Assembly (NCBI GenBank): GCA_046295175.1
Contig: JBKBNY010000009.1
Span: forward strand, 62,001 to 126,000
Source of the DNA: JALOLV01 sp046295175
Lineage (GTDB): Bacteria; Bacteroidota; Bacteroidia; Cytophagales; Spirosomataceae
Length of the DNA stretch: 64,000 nt
Direction: 5' to 3'
The notes under the pieces: model-generated
Told to the model about the DNA's origin: nothing
What the model saw: only the letters and a program-made list of their open reading frames with translations
The model's database searches: none
Made by a program: the position numbers and the translations under genes
Shown: piece after piece, positions 7,725-16,275 of the stretch
Layout: each line of letters starts with the position of its first letter
How positions within the stretch are numbered: position 1 is the stretch's first letter

Positions 7725-9098
7725 ATGGAGACTACATTTAATCGCACTTCTGCCACACTTGGCAGACTCAAAGTAAGCATCGCTGAGGCTGATTATAAGC
7801 CTGAAGTTGATAAAAAAATCAAAGAATATACAAGAACAGCCCAAATCAAAGGATTTCGCCCTGGTCATGTACCAAAAGAGTATATCCAAAAACTTTACGG
7901 AAAAAGCATCAAAGTTGATGAAGTAATCAATTTGGTTAGCAAGACTGTAGATAGCTACATCAAAGACAATAAACTAAAAGTTGTTGGTGATGCTATGCCA
8001 GATATGGAAATCTCTGGCAAAATTGATTGGGATAACGAAAAAGAATACAATTTTGAGTACGATTTAGGTCTTGCTTCTGACTTTGAAGTAAAGATTGATG
8101 CTCTTCCGGCAGTAACAAATTACGAAATCCAGCCGAGCGAAGACCGTGTAAACGAAGCGATTGAGGATATTCGTAAGCGTTACGGAAAAGATACAGAAGT
8201 TGAAGAGGTTGAAATTGCTAACGATGACCTAATCTTTGGTACGCTTACTCAAGGCGAATATACTAACGATAACGTAGTGATTCCTTCAAACCGTATTGTT
8301 GCTTCGGCTCAACACATTTTTAAAGGTTTAGAGAAAGGAAGCAGCGTTAAGTTCGATATTCAATCTGTTTTTGAAAGCCCTCGTCAGCTTGGTTTTGCAC
8401 TGAATGTTCCAGAAGCAGATGCCGCAGCTTTGAGTGGTGAATATGAATACACTGTAACAAAAATTACTCGTGTAACAGCCGCTGAAATTGACCAAGATTT
8501 ATTTGATAAAGCTCTCGGAAAAGATAAAGTTAGCGATGAGGCTGGTTTCCGTGAAGAAATCAAATCAATCATAAAAGATAATTACAATCGTGAGAGTTCG
8601 TTCATGACAAATTTTGCAATCGAAAAAATGCTTGATGAAAGCATCAAAATCGAATTGCCGGATGAATTCTTGAAAGATTGGCTTTACAAAGCAAACGAAG
8701 GTAAGTTTACGATGGAGCAAATCGAGAAAGATTATGATGCTTTTGCTCGTGGTCTTCGTTTAGATTTGATTCGTAACGAAATCGCATCAATTGGCGACGT
8801 GAAAGTAGAATACACGGATGTTTTGGAAGAAGCTAAAAACGAAATTCGTAATTACTTTGGTGGATACGGCTACGACGGAATGGAAGATATGATTGAGCAA
8901 ATGGCCAATCGTACTTTGAAAGAGGATAAAGACCGTAGCAAGTTCCGTGATTATTTTGCTAAAGCTTTCAACGCCAAGATTTTGAATTATTTGAGAGGAG
9001 TTGTTAAAATCGAAAATAAACCAGTTTCGGTAGAAGAGTTCAATCAGGTTGCTGAGGCTCTTTATGGCAAACAAGAACCAGAAACAGTAGAAGCATAA
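7725..9098 (+). CDS. tig: Trigger factor, ribosome-associated chaperone
   Basis: This 457-residue protein binds at the ribosomal exit tunnel and shields nascent chains. The N-terminal ribosome-binding domain has the signature GFRPGHVPKEYIQKLYGKS (residues about 42-60, with the loop G-F-R-x-G-x-x-P). A middle FKBP-like region (about 150-240, GTLTQGEYTNDNVVIP) and a helical C-terminal chaperone domain follow. The ATG at 7725 is preferred; a further frame upstream adds 19 low-complexity residues. The middle domain is divergent, as usual in Bacteroidota, so prolyl isomerase activity is uncertain. It is followed by a long double-stem hairpin. Confidence 0.93.
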   Translation: METTFNRTSATLGRLKVSIAEADYKPEVDKKIKEYTRTAQIKGFRPGHVPKEYIQKLYGKSIKVDEVINLVSKTVDSYIKDNKLKVVGDAMPDMEISGKIDWDNEKEYNFEYDLGLASDFEVKIDALPAVTNYEIQPSEDRVNEAIEDIRKRYGKDTEVEEVEIANDDLIFGTLTQGEYTNDNVVIPSNRIVASAQHIFKGLEKGSSVKFDIQSVFESPRQLGFALNVPEADAAALSGEYEYTVTKITRVTAAEIDQDLFDKALGKDKVSDEAGFREEIKSIIKDNYNRESSFMTNFAIEKMLDESIKIELPDEFLKDWLYKANEGKFTMEQIEKDYDAFARGLRLDLIRNEIASIGDVKVEYTDVLEEAKNEIRNYFGGYGYDGMEDMIEQMANRTLKEDKDRSKFRDYFAKAFNAKILNYLRGVVKIENKPVSVEEFNQVAEALYGKQEPETVEA

Positions 9099-9146
9099 GT
9101 CATAGTTTGAGGTTTACCTTTTGGGTTTACTTCTACAACATCAACA

Positions 9147-9240
9147 AACCGCTGATTATTTGAGTTTTTTAATTATTTCACGATTTATTTATACAAATCC
9201 GTGAAGTAATTCTGAAACCGAAAAATCAGCGGTTCTTTTT
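9147..9240 (+). terminator. Nested two-stem terminator-like structure
   Basis: An outer 11-bp perfect stem (AACCGCTGATT 9147-9157 with AATCAGCGGTT 9224-9234) encloses an inner 12-bp stem (AATTATTTCACG 9171-9182 with CGTGAAGTAATT 9200-9211, one G-T pair). The outer stem is followed by C and a T tract. It sits between tig and the Fur-family gene. Confidence 0.65.
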
Positions 9241-9387
9241 TTGAATTGATTGTGAATTTGTATGTGTTTTTCGTAAAAAAATGCCAAATTTGTATATGTA
9301 ATTGTTATTCGTTTGTAAATTAATCATTAGGTTTAGATAAAACTTATTGATTAATTCGACAATTAACTTTTCTGACAACAGACCACG

Positions 9388-9858
9388 ATGCTGAACCAAG
9401 CTGCCTACGATGAGGTACGTAAAATTTTTACGGCCTACCTCGAAAAAAAGGAACTTCGTAAAACTCCAGAAAGATATGCAATTTTGGAGGAAATCTACTC
9501 TCGAACCGACCACTTCGATGTTGATGACTTATATGTTTCGATGAAGAATAAGAAATACCAAGTAAGTCGAGCAACGGTTTATAATACACTCGATTTATTG
9601 GTTGAATGTGACTTGGTGACCAAGCATCAGTTTGGGAAAAATCTGGCTCAGTACGAAAAATCATACGGTCGCCGTCAGCACGACCACCTCATTTGCACCG
9701 ACTGCCATAAAGTGGTTGAGTTTTGCGACCCACGTGTGCAGAATATCCAAAACATGATTGGTGAGATGATGCAATACAAAATACTTCATCATTCTTTGAT
9801 TTTCTACGGTACTTGTGCCAAAGAAAACTGTGAAAACAAGACCCCTGTTCAGGTTTAA
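9388..9858 (+). CDS. Fur-family transcriptional regulator
   Basis: This 156-residue metalloregulator has an N-terminal winged helix (residues about 18-85, RKTPERYAILEEIY and VSRATVYNTLDLL) and a C-terminal metal-binding dimerisation domain. The regulatory metal site is suggested by HDHLICTDCHKVVEF. A structural zinc site is suggested by the CxxC of CTDC plus a second pair near the end (CAKENC). Iron, zinc and peroxide subtypes cannot be separated by reading. It lies 31 bases before purA and may be co-transcribed with it. Confidence 0.92.
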   Translation: MLNQAAYDEVRKIFTAYLEKKELRKTPERYAILEEIYSRTDHFDVDDLYVSMKNKKYQVSRATVYNTLDLLVECDLVTKHQFGKNLAQYEKSYGRRQHDHLICTDCHKVVEFCDPRVQNIQNMIGEMMQYKILHHSLIFYGTCAKENCENKTPVQV

Positions 9859-9889
9859 ATTTTAAAAGTTTGTAATAAATAATTTCTAA

Positions 9890-11167
9890 ATGGTTGATAT
9901 TCTATTAGGATTACAGTGGGGCGACGAAGGCAAAGGAAAAATCGTTGATGTCTTAGCTCCCGAATACCAAGTTGTTGCTCGTTTTCAGGGTGGTCCAAAT
10001 GCGGGTCACACACTCGAATTTGATGGTATTAAGCACGTTCTTCACCAAATCCCATCGGGGATTTTCAGAGAAGACGCACTCAATATAATCGGTAATGGTG
10101 TTGTACTTGACCCAATCGTTTTCAAAAAAGAGATTGATGGATTGGCGAAATATAACCTCGATTTGAAGAAAAACTTGGTTATCTCGAAAAAGACAGCGAT
10201 GATTGTTCCAACTCACCGCTTGCTCGATGCCGCCTACGAAAAAGCCAAAGGGGCAGCCAAAATTGGTTCGACATTGAGAGGAATCGGTCCTGCGTATTCA
10301 GATAAAGTGGCCCGTCAAGGTTTGCGTTTGGGAGATATTCTCTCGCCAAATTTTGAGGCTAAATACAACGAATTAATAGAAAAACATAAGCAAATTTTAG
10401 ATTTTTATCAGTTTGAATATGATTTGACCGAGTCCAACAAAGATTTTTTTGCGGCTATCGAATTCTTGAAAGATTTTAATTTTGTTGATAGCGAATACGT
10501 AGTTAATGCATCTTTGAAAGAAGGTAAAAAAGTTCTTGCCGAAGGTGCTCAAGGGTCTTTGTTAGATATTGATTTTGGGTCGTATCCGTTCGTTACGAGT
10601 AGCAATACAACCGCTGCGGGTGTTTGCTCAGGATTAGGTGTTGCACCACGCCAGGTAGGTGAGGTTTTCGGAATCTTCAAAGCATATTGTACACGTGTAG
10701 GAAGCGGACCATTCCCAACCGAATTGAATGATGATTTGGGCGAAAGAATTCGCAAAGAAGGTCGTGAGTTTGGTGCTACTACTGGTCGTCCTCGTCGTAC
10801 TGGTTGGTTAGATTTACCAGCTCTCAAATACTCTATCATGCTCAATGGTGTAACACAATTGATTATGATGAAGGTTGATGTCTTGAATATTTTGGATGAA
10901 GTGAAGGTTTGTACTCATTATAAGCTGCCAAATGGCGAGATTACCGAGCAATTACCTTACGATTTGTGCGATATTGAGGTTGAACCGATTTATAAATCGT
11001 TTAAAGGATGGAATTGCTCATTAGCAGGTTTACAAACTTACGATGATTTGCCTGCTGAACTCTCAGCTTACATTGACTACTTAGAAGCTGAATTGAATAT
11101 CCCGATTAGTTTTATTTCTACTGGCCCAGACCGCGAAGCTATCATTTTGCGTGAGGCTATTGCATAA
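9890..11167 (+). CDS. purA: Adenylosuccinate synthase
   Basis: This 425-residue enzyme joins IMP and aspartate using GTP, the first committed step to AMP. The GTP-binding loop GDEGKGK (residues about 11-17), GGPNAGHT, the IMP-contacting GIGPAYSDKVARQGLRLGD and the C-terminal TTGRPRRTGWLD are all present. The length is normal for the family. It probably belongs to a fur-purA transcription unit and is followed by two tandem palindromes. Confidence 0.97.
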   Translation: MVDILLGLQWGDEGKGKIVDVLAPEYQVVARFQGGPNAGHTLEFDGIKHVLHQIPSGIFREDALNIIGNGVVLDPIVFKKEIDGLAKYNLDLKKNLVISKKTAMIVPTHRLLDAAYEKAKGAAKIGSTLRGIGPAYSDKVARQGLRLGDILSPNFEAKYNELIEKHKQILDFYQFEYDLTESNKDFFAAIEFLKDFNFVDSEYVVNASLKEGKKVLAEGAQGSLLDIDFGSYPFVTSSNTTAAGVCSGLGVAPRQVGEVFGIFKAYCTRVGSGPFPTELNDDLGERIRKEGREFGATTGRPRRTGWLDLPALKYSIMLNGVTQLIMMKVDVLNILDEVKVCTHYKLPNGEITEQLPYDLCDIEVEPIYKSFKGWNCSLAGLQTYDDLPAELSAYIDYLEAELNIPISFISTGPDREAIILREAIA

Positions 11168-11174
11168 TAATTAG

Positions 11175-11221
11175 GTACGGGTCTTATGACCCGTACTGTT
11201 TAAACGACTTGAAAAGTCGTT
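11175..11221. repeat. Two tandem palindromic repeats (ACGGGT and ACGACTT types)
   Basis: GTACGGGTC (11175-11183) pairs with GACCCGTAC (11188-11196). AACGACTT (11203-11210) pairs with AAGTCGTT (11214-11221). Each unit recurs singly elsewhere: the first at 37749-37770 and the second at 39629-39648. This suggests dispersed repeat families rather than only a terminator. Confidence 0.75.
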
Positions 11222-11227
11222 CTACTA

Positions 11228-11770
11228 ATGAATCAAGCCATTGCAAAATATTTATTTCAGAATGAAGTACTTTATCGAGATAACTCGATTGAAGTAGTGA
11301 GCCATGTTTTGCCCAAAGAAGTTGTTGAAACTAAGACCTCAATTCCCAAAGCTGTAGAAGAAGCCAGTCCAAGAGTAGAGAACCCACCGATTCCGGTACA
11401 AGAAATTGTGCCAAGTATCAAACTTAATCAAAAGGTTTTGATTTTAACTCAACAGATTTCTGATTCAGAAAAGGCATTTTTGAGCAAGGTTTTGGGGGCA
11501 GTTGGTTTGAGTCTCGACCAAGTTGATTTAGTTGAATTGAGTAAAATCAAAGCACTTGATTATCAATCGGTTATCGGGCAAAAAACTACAAATCAGTTTA
11601 TCTCTTTTGGTATCGGAATGAGCAAATTAGGGTGGAATATTCTTTTGCCTCCTTATCAAATTAAGAAAGTGGAGGGTATCTCGTTTTTACTTGCAGATAC
11701 TCTATCCGACATCGAGGCAAGTCAAAACCTCAAAAAAAGCCTTTGGGAGGGATTGAAACTGTTATTTTAA
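11228..11770 (+). CDS. Hypothetical protein, possible DNA polymerase III psi-like / UDG-fold protein
   Basis: The 180-residue protein has a variable, proline-rich linker (residues about 25-65) and a C-terminal domain of about 110 residues. That domain contains KVLILTQQISDSEKAFLSKV, GLSLDQVDLVELSKI, a FISFGIG strand and the ending LADTLSDIEASQNLKKSLWE. The arrangement, especially 'L..tL..i..s..lKk.lW..lk', resembles the end of the replicative clamp-loader psi subunit HolD and of family-4 uracil-DNA glycosylases, which share a fold. The [4Fe-4S] cysteines and catalytic motifs of glycosylases are absent. The resemblance is my reading and needs a profile comparison. The 3' end overlaps the Rpn nuclease gene by 9 bases. 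Confidence 0.7.
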   Translation: MNQAIAKYLFQNEVLYRDNSIEVVSHVLPKEVVETKTSIPKAVEEASPRVENPPIPVQEIVPSIKLNQKVLILTQQISDSEKAFLSKVLGAVGLSLDQVDLVELSKIKALDYQSVIGQKTTNQFISFGIGMSKLGWNILLPPYQIKKVEGISFLLADTLSDIEASQNLKKSLWEGLKLLF

Positions 11771-12682
11771 AGACTCACGCGTCTTTTTTACAAGTTCGAT
11801 ATTAGTATTTGCCAACAACGCAATTTTTTCATCATTGAAATCGGTGTTTTCTATCAAAGACTTTACAAATTCAATTTCTTTAATAGAGATGCCCTTTTCT
11901 ACTCCTTGCTCAATGCCTTGCTCTACACCTTCTTTTCTTGCTTGTTGTAATAAAAATTGTTCGATTCCCATGACTTTATCGTTTTCATTTAATGAATCTA
12001 TAACCTCTTCAAATTTATGATAGTTTTCAGTATTTTCAAAACGAATGTAGTACTGTAAAAAATTCATTAAACCTCTGATTTTTTCTTTTGTAAACTTTTT
12101 GGATAGTAATTTCTTAGCCAATTCAACTTTTAGGTCAAATAATTTATCTTCTGTTAAGTTTCGTTTTTGTAACGCTGCACGAACAGTTTCTACTACCGAT
12201 GCAAAAGGATTTTCACTTTTGTCTAATTCAGAATCAGATTGACTATAAATTTTATATGTATTGAACTCATAGATTAAATTAGTTCCTAAATAACTACTTT
12301 CATACGATTTTGGATGATATTTAGCGTTTGAATCAGTCAAAATTGCAAAAGCTGTGATGGGTTTGTCATATTTGTCAAGGATTCTGTAATAGTAGGTAAA
12401 CATCCTCTTAGCAAAATTTTTATCAGTATATCCTTGCACTTCTATATGCACCAAAATCCACTTCTCTTTACCGTTTTTGGTATATACTTTTACTAATTTA
12501 TCAACATATTTTGGATTAGAAATGTCAATATCAGACGGGAATAGCTGTTCTAATTCTTTATCCAAAAATTCAAAACCACGTTTCATATCAAATATTTTAT
12601 CAGCATTTTCAAAGAAAAACCTAAGAAAATCATCAAAAACATCTTCTAATATAGCCTTCCAGAGTATGTCGTTGCGTTGCAT
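11762..12682 (-). CDS. Rpn-family PD-(D/E)XK nuclease/transposase-like protein
   Basis: This 306-residue protein resembles the Rpn/YhgA-type family, whose members are DNases that promote recA-independent recombination. The core begins with the SDIDISNPKYVDKLVKVY strand and continues with KEKWILVHIEVQGY, where E-V-Q takes the place of the E-x-K motif. The helical stretch NFAKRMFTYYYRILDKY is typical. The C-terminus has short acidic repeats (EGVEQGIEQGVEKGI, residues about 255-270), seen in many family members. It starts 3 bases after the stop codon of the helicase-nuclease, so the two are co-transcribed. It is not flanked by inverted repeats. Confidence 0.8.
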   Translation of the reverse strand: MQRNDILWKAILEDVFDDFLRFFFENADKIFDMKRGFEFLDKELEQLFPSDIDISNPKYVDKLVKVYTKNGKEKWILVHIEVQGYTDKNFAKRMFTYYYRILDKYDKPITAFAILTDSNAKYHPKSYESSYLGTNLIYEFNTYKIYSQSDSELDKSENPFASVVETVRAALQKRNLTEDKLFDLKVELAKKLLSKKFTKEKIRGLMNFLQYYIRFENTENYHKFEEVIDSLNENDKVMGIEQFLLQQARKEGVEQGIEQGVEKGISIKEIEFVKSLIENTDFNDEKIALLANTNIELVKKTRESLK

Positions 12683-12685
12683 AAA

Positions 12686-15600
12686 TTATAAACTAATCAC
12701 TTCATTATTTCCTAAATACACCAACATCAAATTTACATTCTGATAGCCCATTTGTCGATAAAGATTTCCGTATCTACCGAGTTGTGTTTTGTGGCTTTCT
12801 TTGGGGGCTCCAGTTTTATAATCAATAATGTAAACTATATTGTCTTTGATTACGACACGGTCGGGGCGTTGGATTTCGCCATCGGGCAAAAGTATCTCCC
12901 TTTCGTTTTCTATGATTAAATTTTCTTCAAAAAGGGGCGATAATTCGGGTAAATTTATTACCTTTTCAATTTCTTGTTGAATACTCTCACCTTCGTTTTG
13001 ATTGATAATTCCTTCAAATTCTAAATCTCTGATGGCATTCTGAATATCATTTTTGGTTCGGATTTTGGCAAATGCGGCGTGTACTTTGTTGCCTCGGTCT
13101 TTGCTTTTATCGAGGGTTTCGGGGTCAAAAATTTTCTCGGAGGTTCTTCTTAGTCGTAATCTATCGCTTCGGTCTTCCGAAATGATTTTATTGAGTGTGA
13201 TTACTGATTCATAGACCTTATTTTTACTTTCTTTTCGTATTGTTTTGGCATTTTTTACCTCAAAAATACTTTCTTCATCGTTGTAGAGTCCGAGCGAGTC
13301 GAGGTAGTCTTTCATTAGTTTGGCAATGCCACCAAACTCAAATTTTTTACTTCTTGCACTCCATTTCTTCTCCGAAATAACAAAAAGTTTATCGGTCGGA
13401 CGGGTAAATGCTACGTAAAGCATGTTAAGGTTTTCGAGAAATGTGGATTGTCTTTCGGCGGCAACTTGCTCTTTGACATCAGTAGTTTCGAGTACCTTGT
13501 TTACAGGTATTGGTGAAGATTCTAATTTCAAGATTTTATCATCTTTTCTGATTCTAAATTCTTGATAATCAACGCCTTCGTAGCTTGCCCAAATAGTAGA
13601 ATTATGAAAAGGCTCAACCGGCCAATTGGCATACGGAATTATCACAATTGGGTATTCGAGTCCTTTTGATTTGTGAATTGTTGTAATTGTGATTGCATCG
13701 GCTTCATCCGAAGATACAACCGAAATCTTATCCTTTTTATCGTCCCAATATTTCAAGAAATCTTGTAAATGATTGCTTTCCTTCAATCCAAAATTCAGAA
13801 CAATATCCAAGAATCTGAAAAGGTATTCTTTGTCGTTGCTTCTTTCAAAGAGTCCAAAAGTCTGAATTATCTTCTCGGTAATCTCGTACAAACCCGCCCG
13901 CTGCAATCCCCACGGATTAAATGAATAACCTTTGGTTGTGAGCCAATCGTAAAAAGCGTTCAGGTCTTCGCTATCAATCGTTTCTGATATTTCTTTATTT
14001 GCCTCATTATCAGGGATTTGGTGCAGAATCTGCTGGTAAAACAAGTAGGCTGCTTCGTACTTGACGAGTTTGTTATCTACTTGGTTTAGGACTTTTAAAA
14101 ACGAAATCAAAAGACGAATCGAACCCGAATTTTTGAGCAATAACGAATCAGACGATATGATGTCAAAACCTTGCTCTTTTAAGAAATTGGCAACACTCGA
14201 TGAATTTCTGTTTGAACGGCACAGAATCGCAATATCTTTGAGTGAATAACCATCGGCAATGACGTGGTGCAAAATGAGCAAAATTCTACCGAGCATTGGG
14301 TCAGCCTCACCATCTTTTTGAGTGAATTCTACCGAAACCTGTCCGCCCAGTCTCGGTTTGGGAGGTAGTTGCTGTTTGAAATCCGAACCATAAACATCGC
14401 TTATAAATGGATAAGTGCTTGCGTATAAATTAGTTATCTGCTCAAAAAACTCGTTATTGAAATCAATGATTTCTTTACAACTTCGCCAATTGGTATTGAG
14501 CGAAACTGGATTTAAGTTTCTCTGAATCGTAATTAAATCATCAATTCGGCTCGAATAAACGCTTAGATTTTTAGCCAAAGGCTCCACATTTTTATGGAAA
14601 AGATGCACAATCATATCCACTTTTCCACCTCGCCAACGGTAGATAGATTGTTTGCCATCGCCCACCAACAGATTAAAGTGATTTTTTGATAATGAGTTTG
14701 CAATCAGCGGCGAGAGGTTGAAAAATTGCATTTCGGAAGTGTCCTGAAACTCATCGACCAAGATATGATTGTATTTTTCACCGATTCGTTCATAGATAAA
14801 CGGAACGGGTTCGTTCAAAACAATATTCAGTATTTTTCGATTGAATTCTGAAATAAAAACTTGATTTTTTTCATCGAGAACGGCATCAAATTCTTCTTTG
14901 ATTTTGCTCAATAACGCCAGTTTATGGAAGTGCGGCAGAATACTCTTGTACAACAGAAAACGTGGCAGTTTTTCTTTTCTGATTTCTTGGATTTCGTTAA
15001 AAATCGCCGTGAGAGGTTCTTTGATACCATCTATCATTGCCATAATTGGCAGCGGTGTGGTTTTGGTGTACCAAACGTCTTCTTCGATAGCGGCACGGTG
15101 GTATGAATTGGGTTCTTCAACAACTTTCTTTTCAAAATCAACGGCTAAGTTCTCAAAATACCCGCCGATTCCCGCCTTTTTTCGAGTAAAATCATCAATT
15201 GTGAGATTAGCTTCTTCGATTATTTTTCGAGCATAATTGGCCCGGTCGGTGATTTCTTTTTCAAATAGCTTGATAAAAGCGTAAATCTGATTCCTAATTT
15301 GTTGAAAATCCTGTGGCTCAAAACCATTCAGCTTGCTGATTAGTCCGTAATATTGGTCGTTTAAGATGTTTTGACTAAAAGCCGCCAACTCGGTCGGAAT
15401 CGCATTCCAACTTTTGCCTTCGTCGGCTTTGGTGCGGATATAATCTTCTAAAACCTCCGAAATCCCTTTGTATTCGTCGTTTCCTGCTTTTTCGATGAGG
15501 CGTTCGACGGCTTCGAGCAACACACTGTCTTTGTCGAGGACGATTTCGTAGTTGAAAGGAAGCCCTAAGTCTTCTGTAAAGGCACTGACCAACTGATTGA

Positions 15601-15958
15601 CAAAGCTATCAATCGTTTTTACTGAGAAATCGGAGTATTCTTTGATGATATATTTAAAAACATCGGCGGCTCTGAATTGTAGCATATCGGGCGGAAGATT
15701 GGTTTCTTCGACGATAGACTGAAACATTCCCCAAAATCTTGAATTTTCGTTGAAACCACGTAGGTCGGCAAACTCTTTGAGAGCATCCAGAATCCGTGAT
15801 TTCATTTCTTGTGCGGCATCGTTGGTGAATGTTATCGCAAGGATTCGTTTGATATAGTAATCTTTATCGCTTTGAAGAGCGAGTTTGATGTACTCTTTGG
15901 TAAGTGTAAATGTCTTTCCCGAACCTGCCGACGAACTATAAATATTGAATTTTGACAT
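12686..15958 (-). CDS. UvrD-family helicase-nuclease (AddA/RecB-like)
   Basis: This 1090-residue protein processes double-strand DNA ends for recombination. Walker A is SSSAGSGKTFTLTKEY at the N-terminus. ILAITFTNDAAQEMKSRI (motif Ia), LVDEFQDTSEMQF (motif II), GDGKQSIYRWRGG (motif III), TIHKSKGLEYPIVIIPY (motif V) and LNMLYVAFTRPTDKLFV (motif VI) follow in order. The C-terminal nuclease domain has PDRVVIKDNIVYIIDYKTG, giving the D...D-x-K site of PD-(D/E)XK nucleases. The length suits AddA-type subunits. A partner AddB subunit is not in the window. It is first in a two-gene operon with the Rpn nuclease. Confidence 0.92.
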   Translation of the reverse strand: MSKFNIYSSSAGSGKTFTLTKEYIKLALQSDKDYYIKRILAITFTNDAAQEMKSRILDALKEFADLRGFNENSRFWGMFQSIVEETNLPPDMLQFRAADVFKYIIKEYSDFSVKTIDSFVNQLVSAFTEDLGLPFNYEIVLDKDSVLLEAVERLIEKAGNDEYKGISEVLEDYIRTKADEGKSWNAIPTELAAFSQNILNDQYYGLISKLNGFEPQDFQQIRNQIYAFIKLFEKEITDRANYARKIIEEANLTIDDFTRKKAGIGGYFENLAVDFEKKVVEEPNSYHRAAIEEDVWYTKTTPLPIMAMIDGIKEPLTAIFNEIQEIRKEKLPRFLLYKSILPHFHKLALLSKIKEEFDAVLDEKNQVFISEFNRKILNIVLNEPVPFIYERIGEKYNHILVDEFQDTSEMQFFNLSPLIANSLSKNHFNLLVGDGKQSIYRWRGGKVDMIVHLFHKNVEPLAKNLSVYSSRIDDLITIQRNLNPVSLNTNWRSCKEIIDFNNEFFEQITNLYASTYPFISDVYGSDFKQQLPPKPRLGGQVSVEFTQKDGEADPMLGRILLILHHVIADGYSLKDIAILCRSNRNSSSVANFLKEQGFDIISSDSLLLKNSGSIRLLISFLKVLNQVDNKLVKYEAAYLFYQQILHQIPDNEANKEISETIDSEDLNAFYDWLTTKGYSFNPWGLQRAGLYEITEKIIQTFGLFERSNDKEYLFRFLDIVLNFGLKESNHLQDFLKYWDDKKDKISVVSSDEADAITITTIHKSKGLEYPIVIIPYANWPVEPFHNSTIWASYEGVDYQEFRIRKDDKILKLESSPIPVNKVLETTDVKEQVAAERQSTFLENLNMLYVAFTRPTDKLFVISEKKWSARSKKFEFGGIAKLMKDYLDSLGLYNDEESIFEVKNAKTIRKESKNKVYESVITLNKIISEDRSDRLRLRRTSEKIFDPETLDKSKDRGNKVHAAFAKIRTKNDIQNAIRDLEFEGIINQNEGESIQQEIEKVINLPELSPLFEENLIIENEREILLPDGEIQRPDRVVIKDNIVYIIDYKTGAPKESHKTQLGRYGNLYRQMGYQNVNLMLVYLGNNEVISL

Positions 15959-16230
15959 GGATTTCTCTGAATCTTTGTTTTTGATTCAAAATAAATAAAA
16001 ATAGAATACCGAACGCAGTTAGGAGGGTGGAATTTATTTTTTTGGGTTGGGTGTAAGTAAATTTAATATGCGAGTCTAAGTTTTATTGTGATTTTTTAGT
16101 AAAAATTGAATTGGAATTTGTTAGATTTATTGGTGAAAATTAATTATCAGCACTTCTGCTATTTTTATATAAGTCCTTAAAAATGGAGATATTTACTTCA
16201 ACAATGTTCCTGTAAAGTTGATAATCCCAA

Positions 16231-16273
16231 AGTTTGTCCGTAAATTTGTCCGTGTACGTAAAATCGTCCGTAA
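16231..16273 (+). repeat. Three GTCCGT direct repeats before the methyltransferase gene
   Basis: Copies AGTTTGTCCGTAA (16231-16243), AATTTGTCCGTGT (16243-16255) and AAAATCGTCCGTAA (16260-16273) end 2 bases before the ATG at 16276. The GTCCGT cores begin at 16236, 16248 and 16265. The longer frame from a TTG at 16234 would translate these repeats, which argues against that start. They look like an operator array. Confidence 0.75.
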
Positions 16274-16275
16274 GT

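Noticed and set aside
11171..11225. Tandem hairpins as a CRISPR fragment
   Set aside because: There are only two different palindromes and no repeated spacer architecture, and each is found singly elsewhere.
11762..12682. Rpn-type gene as an active insertion sequence
   Set aside because: No terminal inverted repeats or target duplication are visible. The gene is in an operon with the helicase-nuclease, and family members act as nucleases rather than classical transposases.
16234..16275. Methylase translation from TTG at 16234
   Set aside because: The extra 14 residues are just translated GTCCGT repeats, and the arm domain begins naturally at the ATG at 16276.
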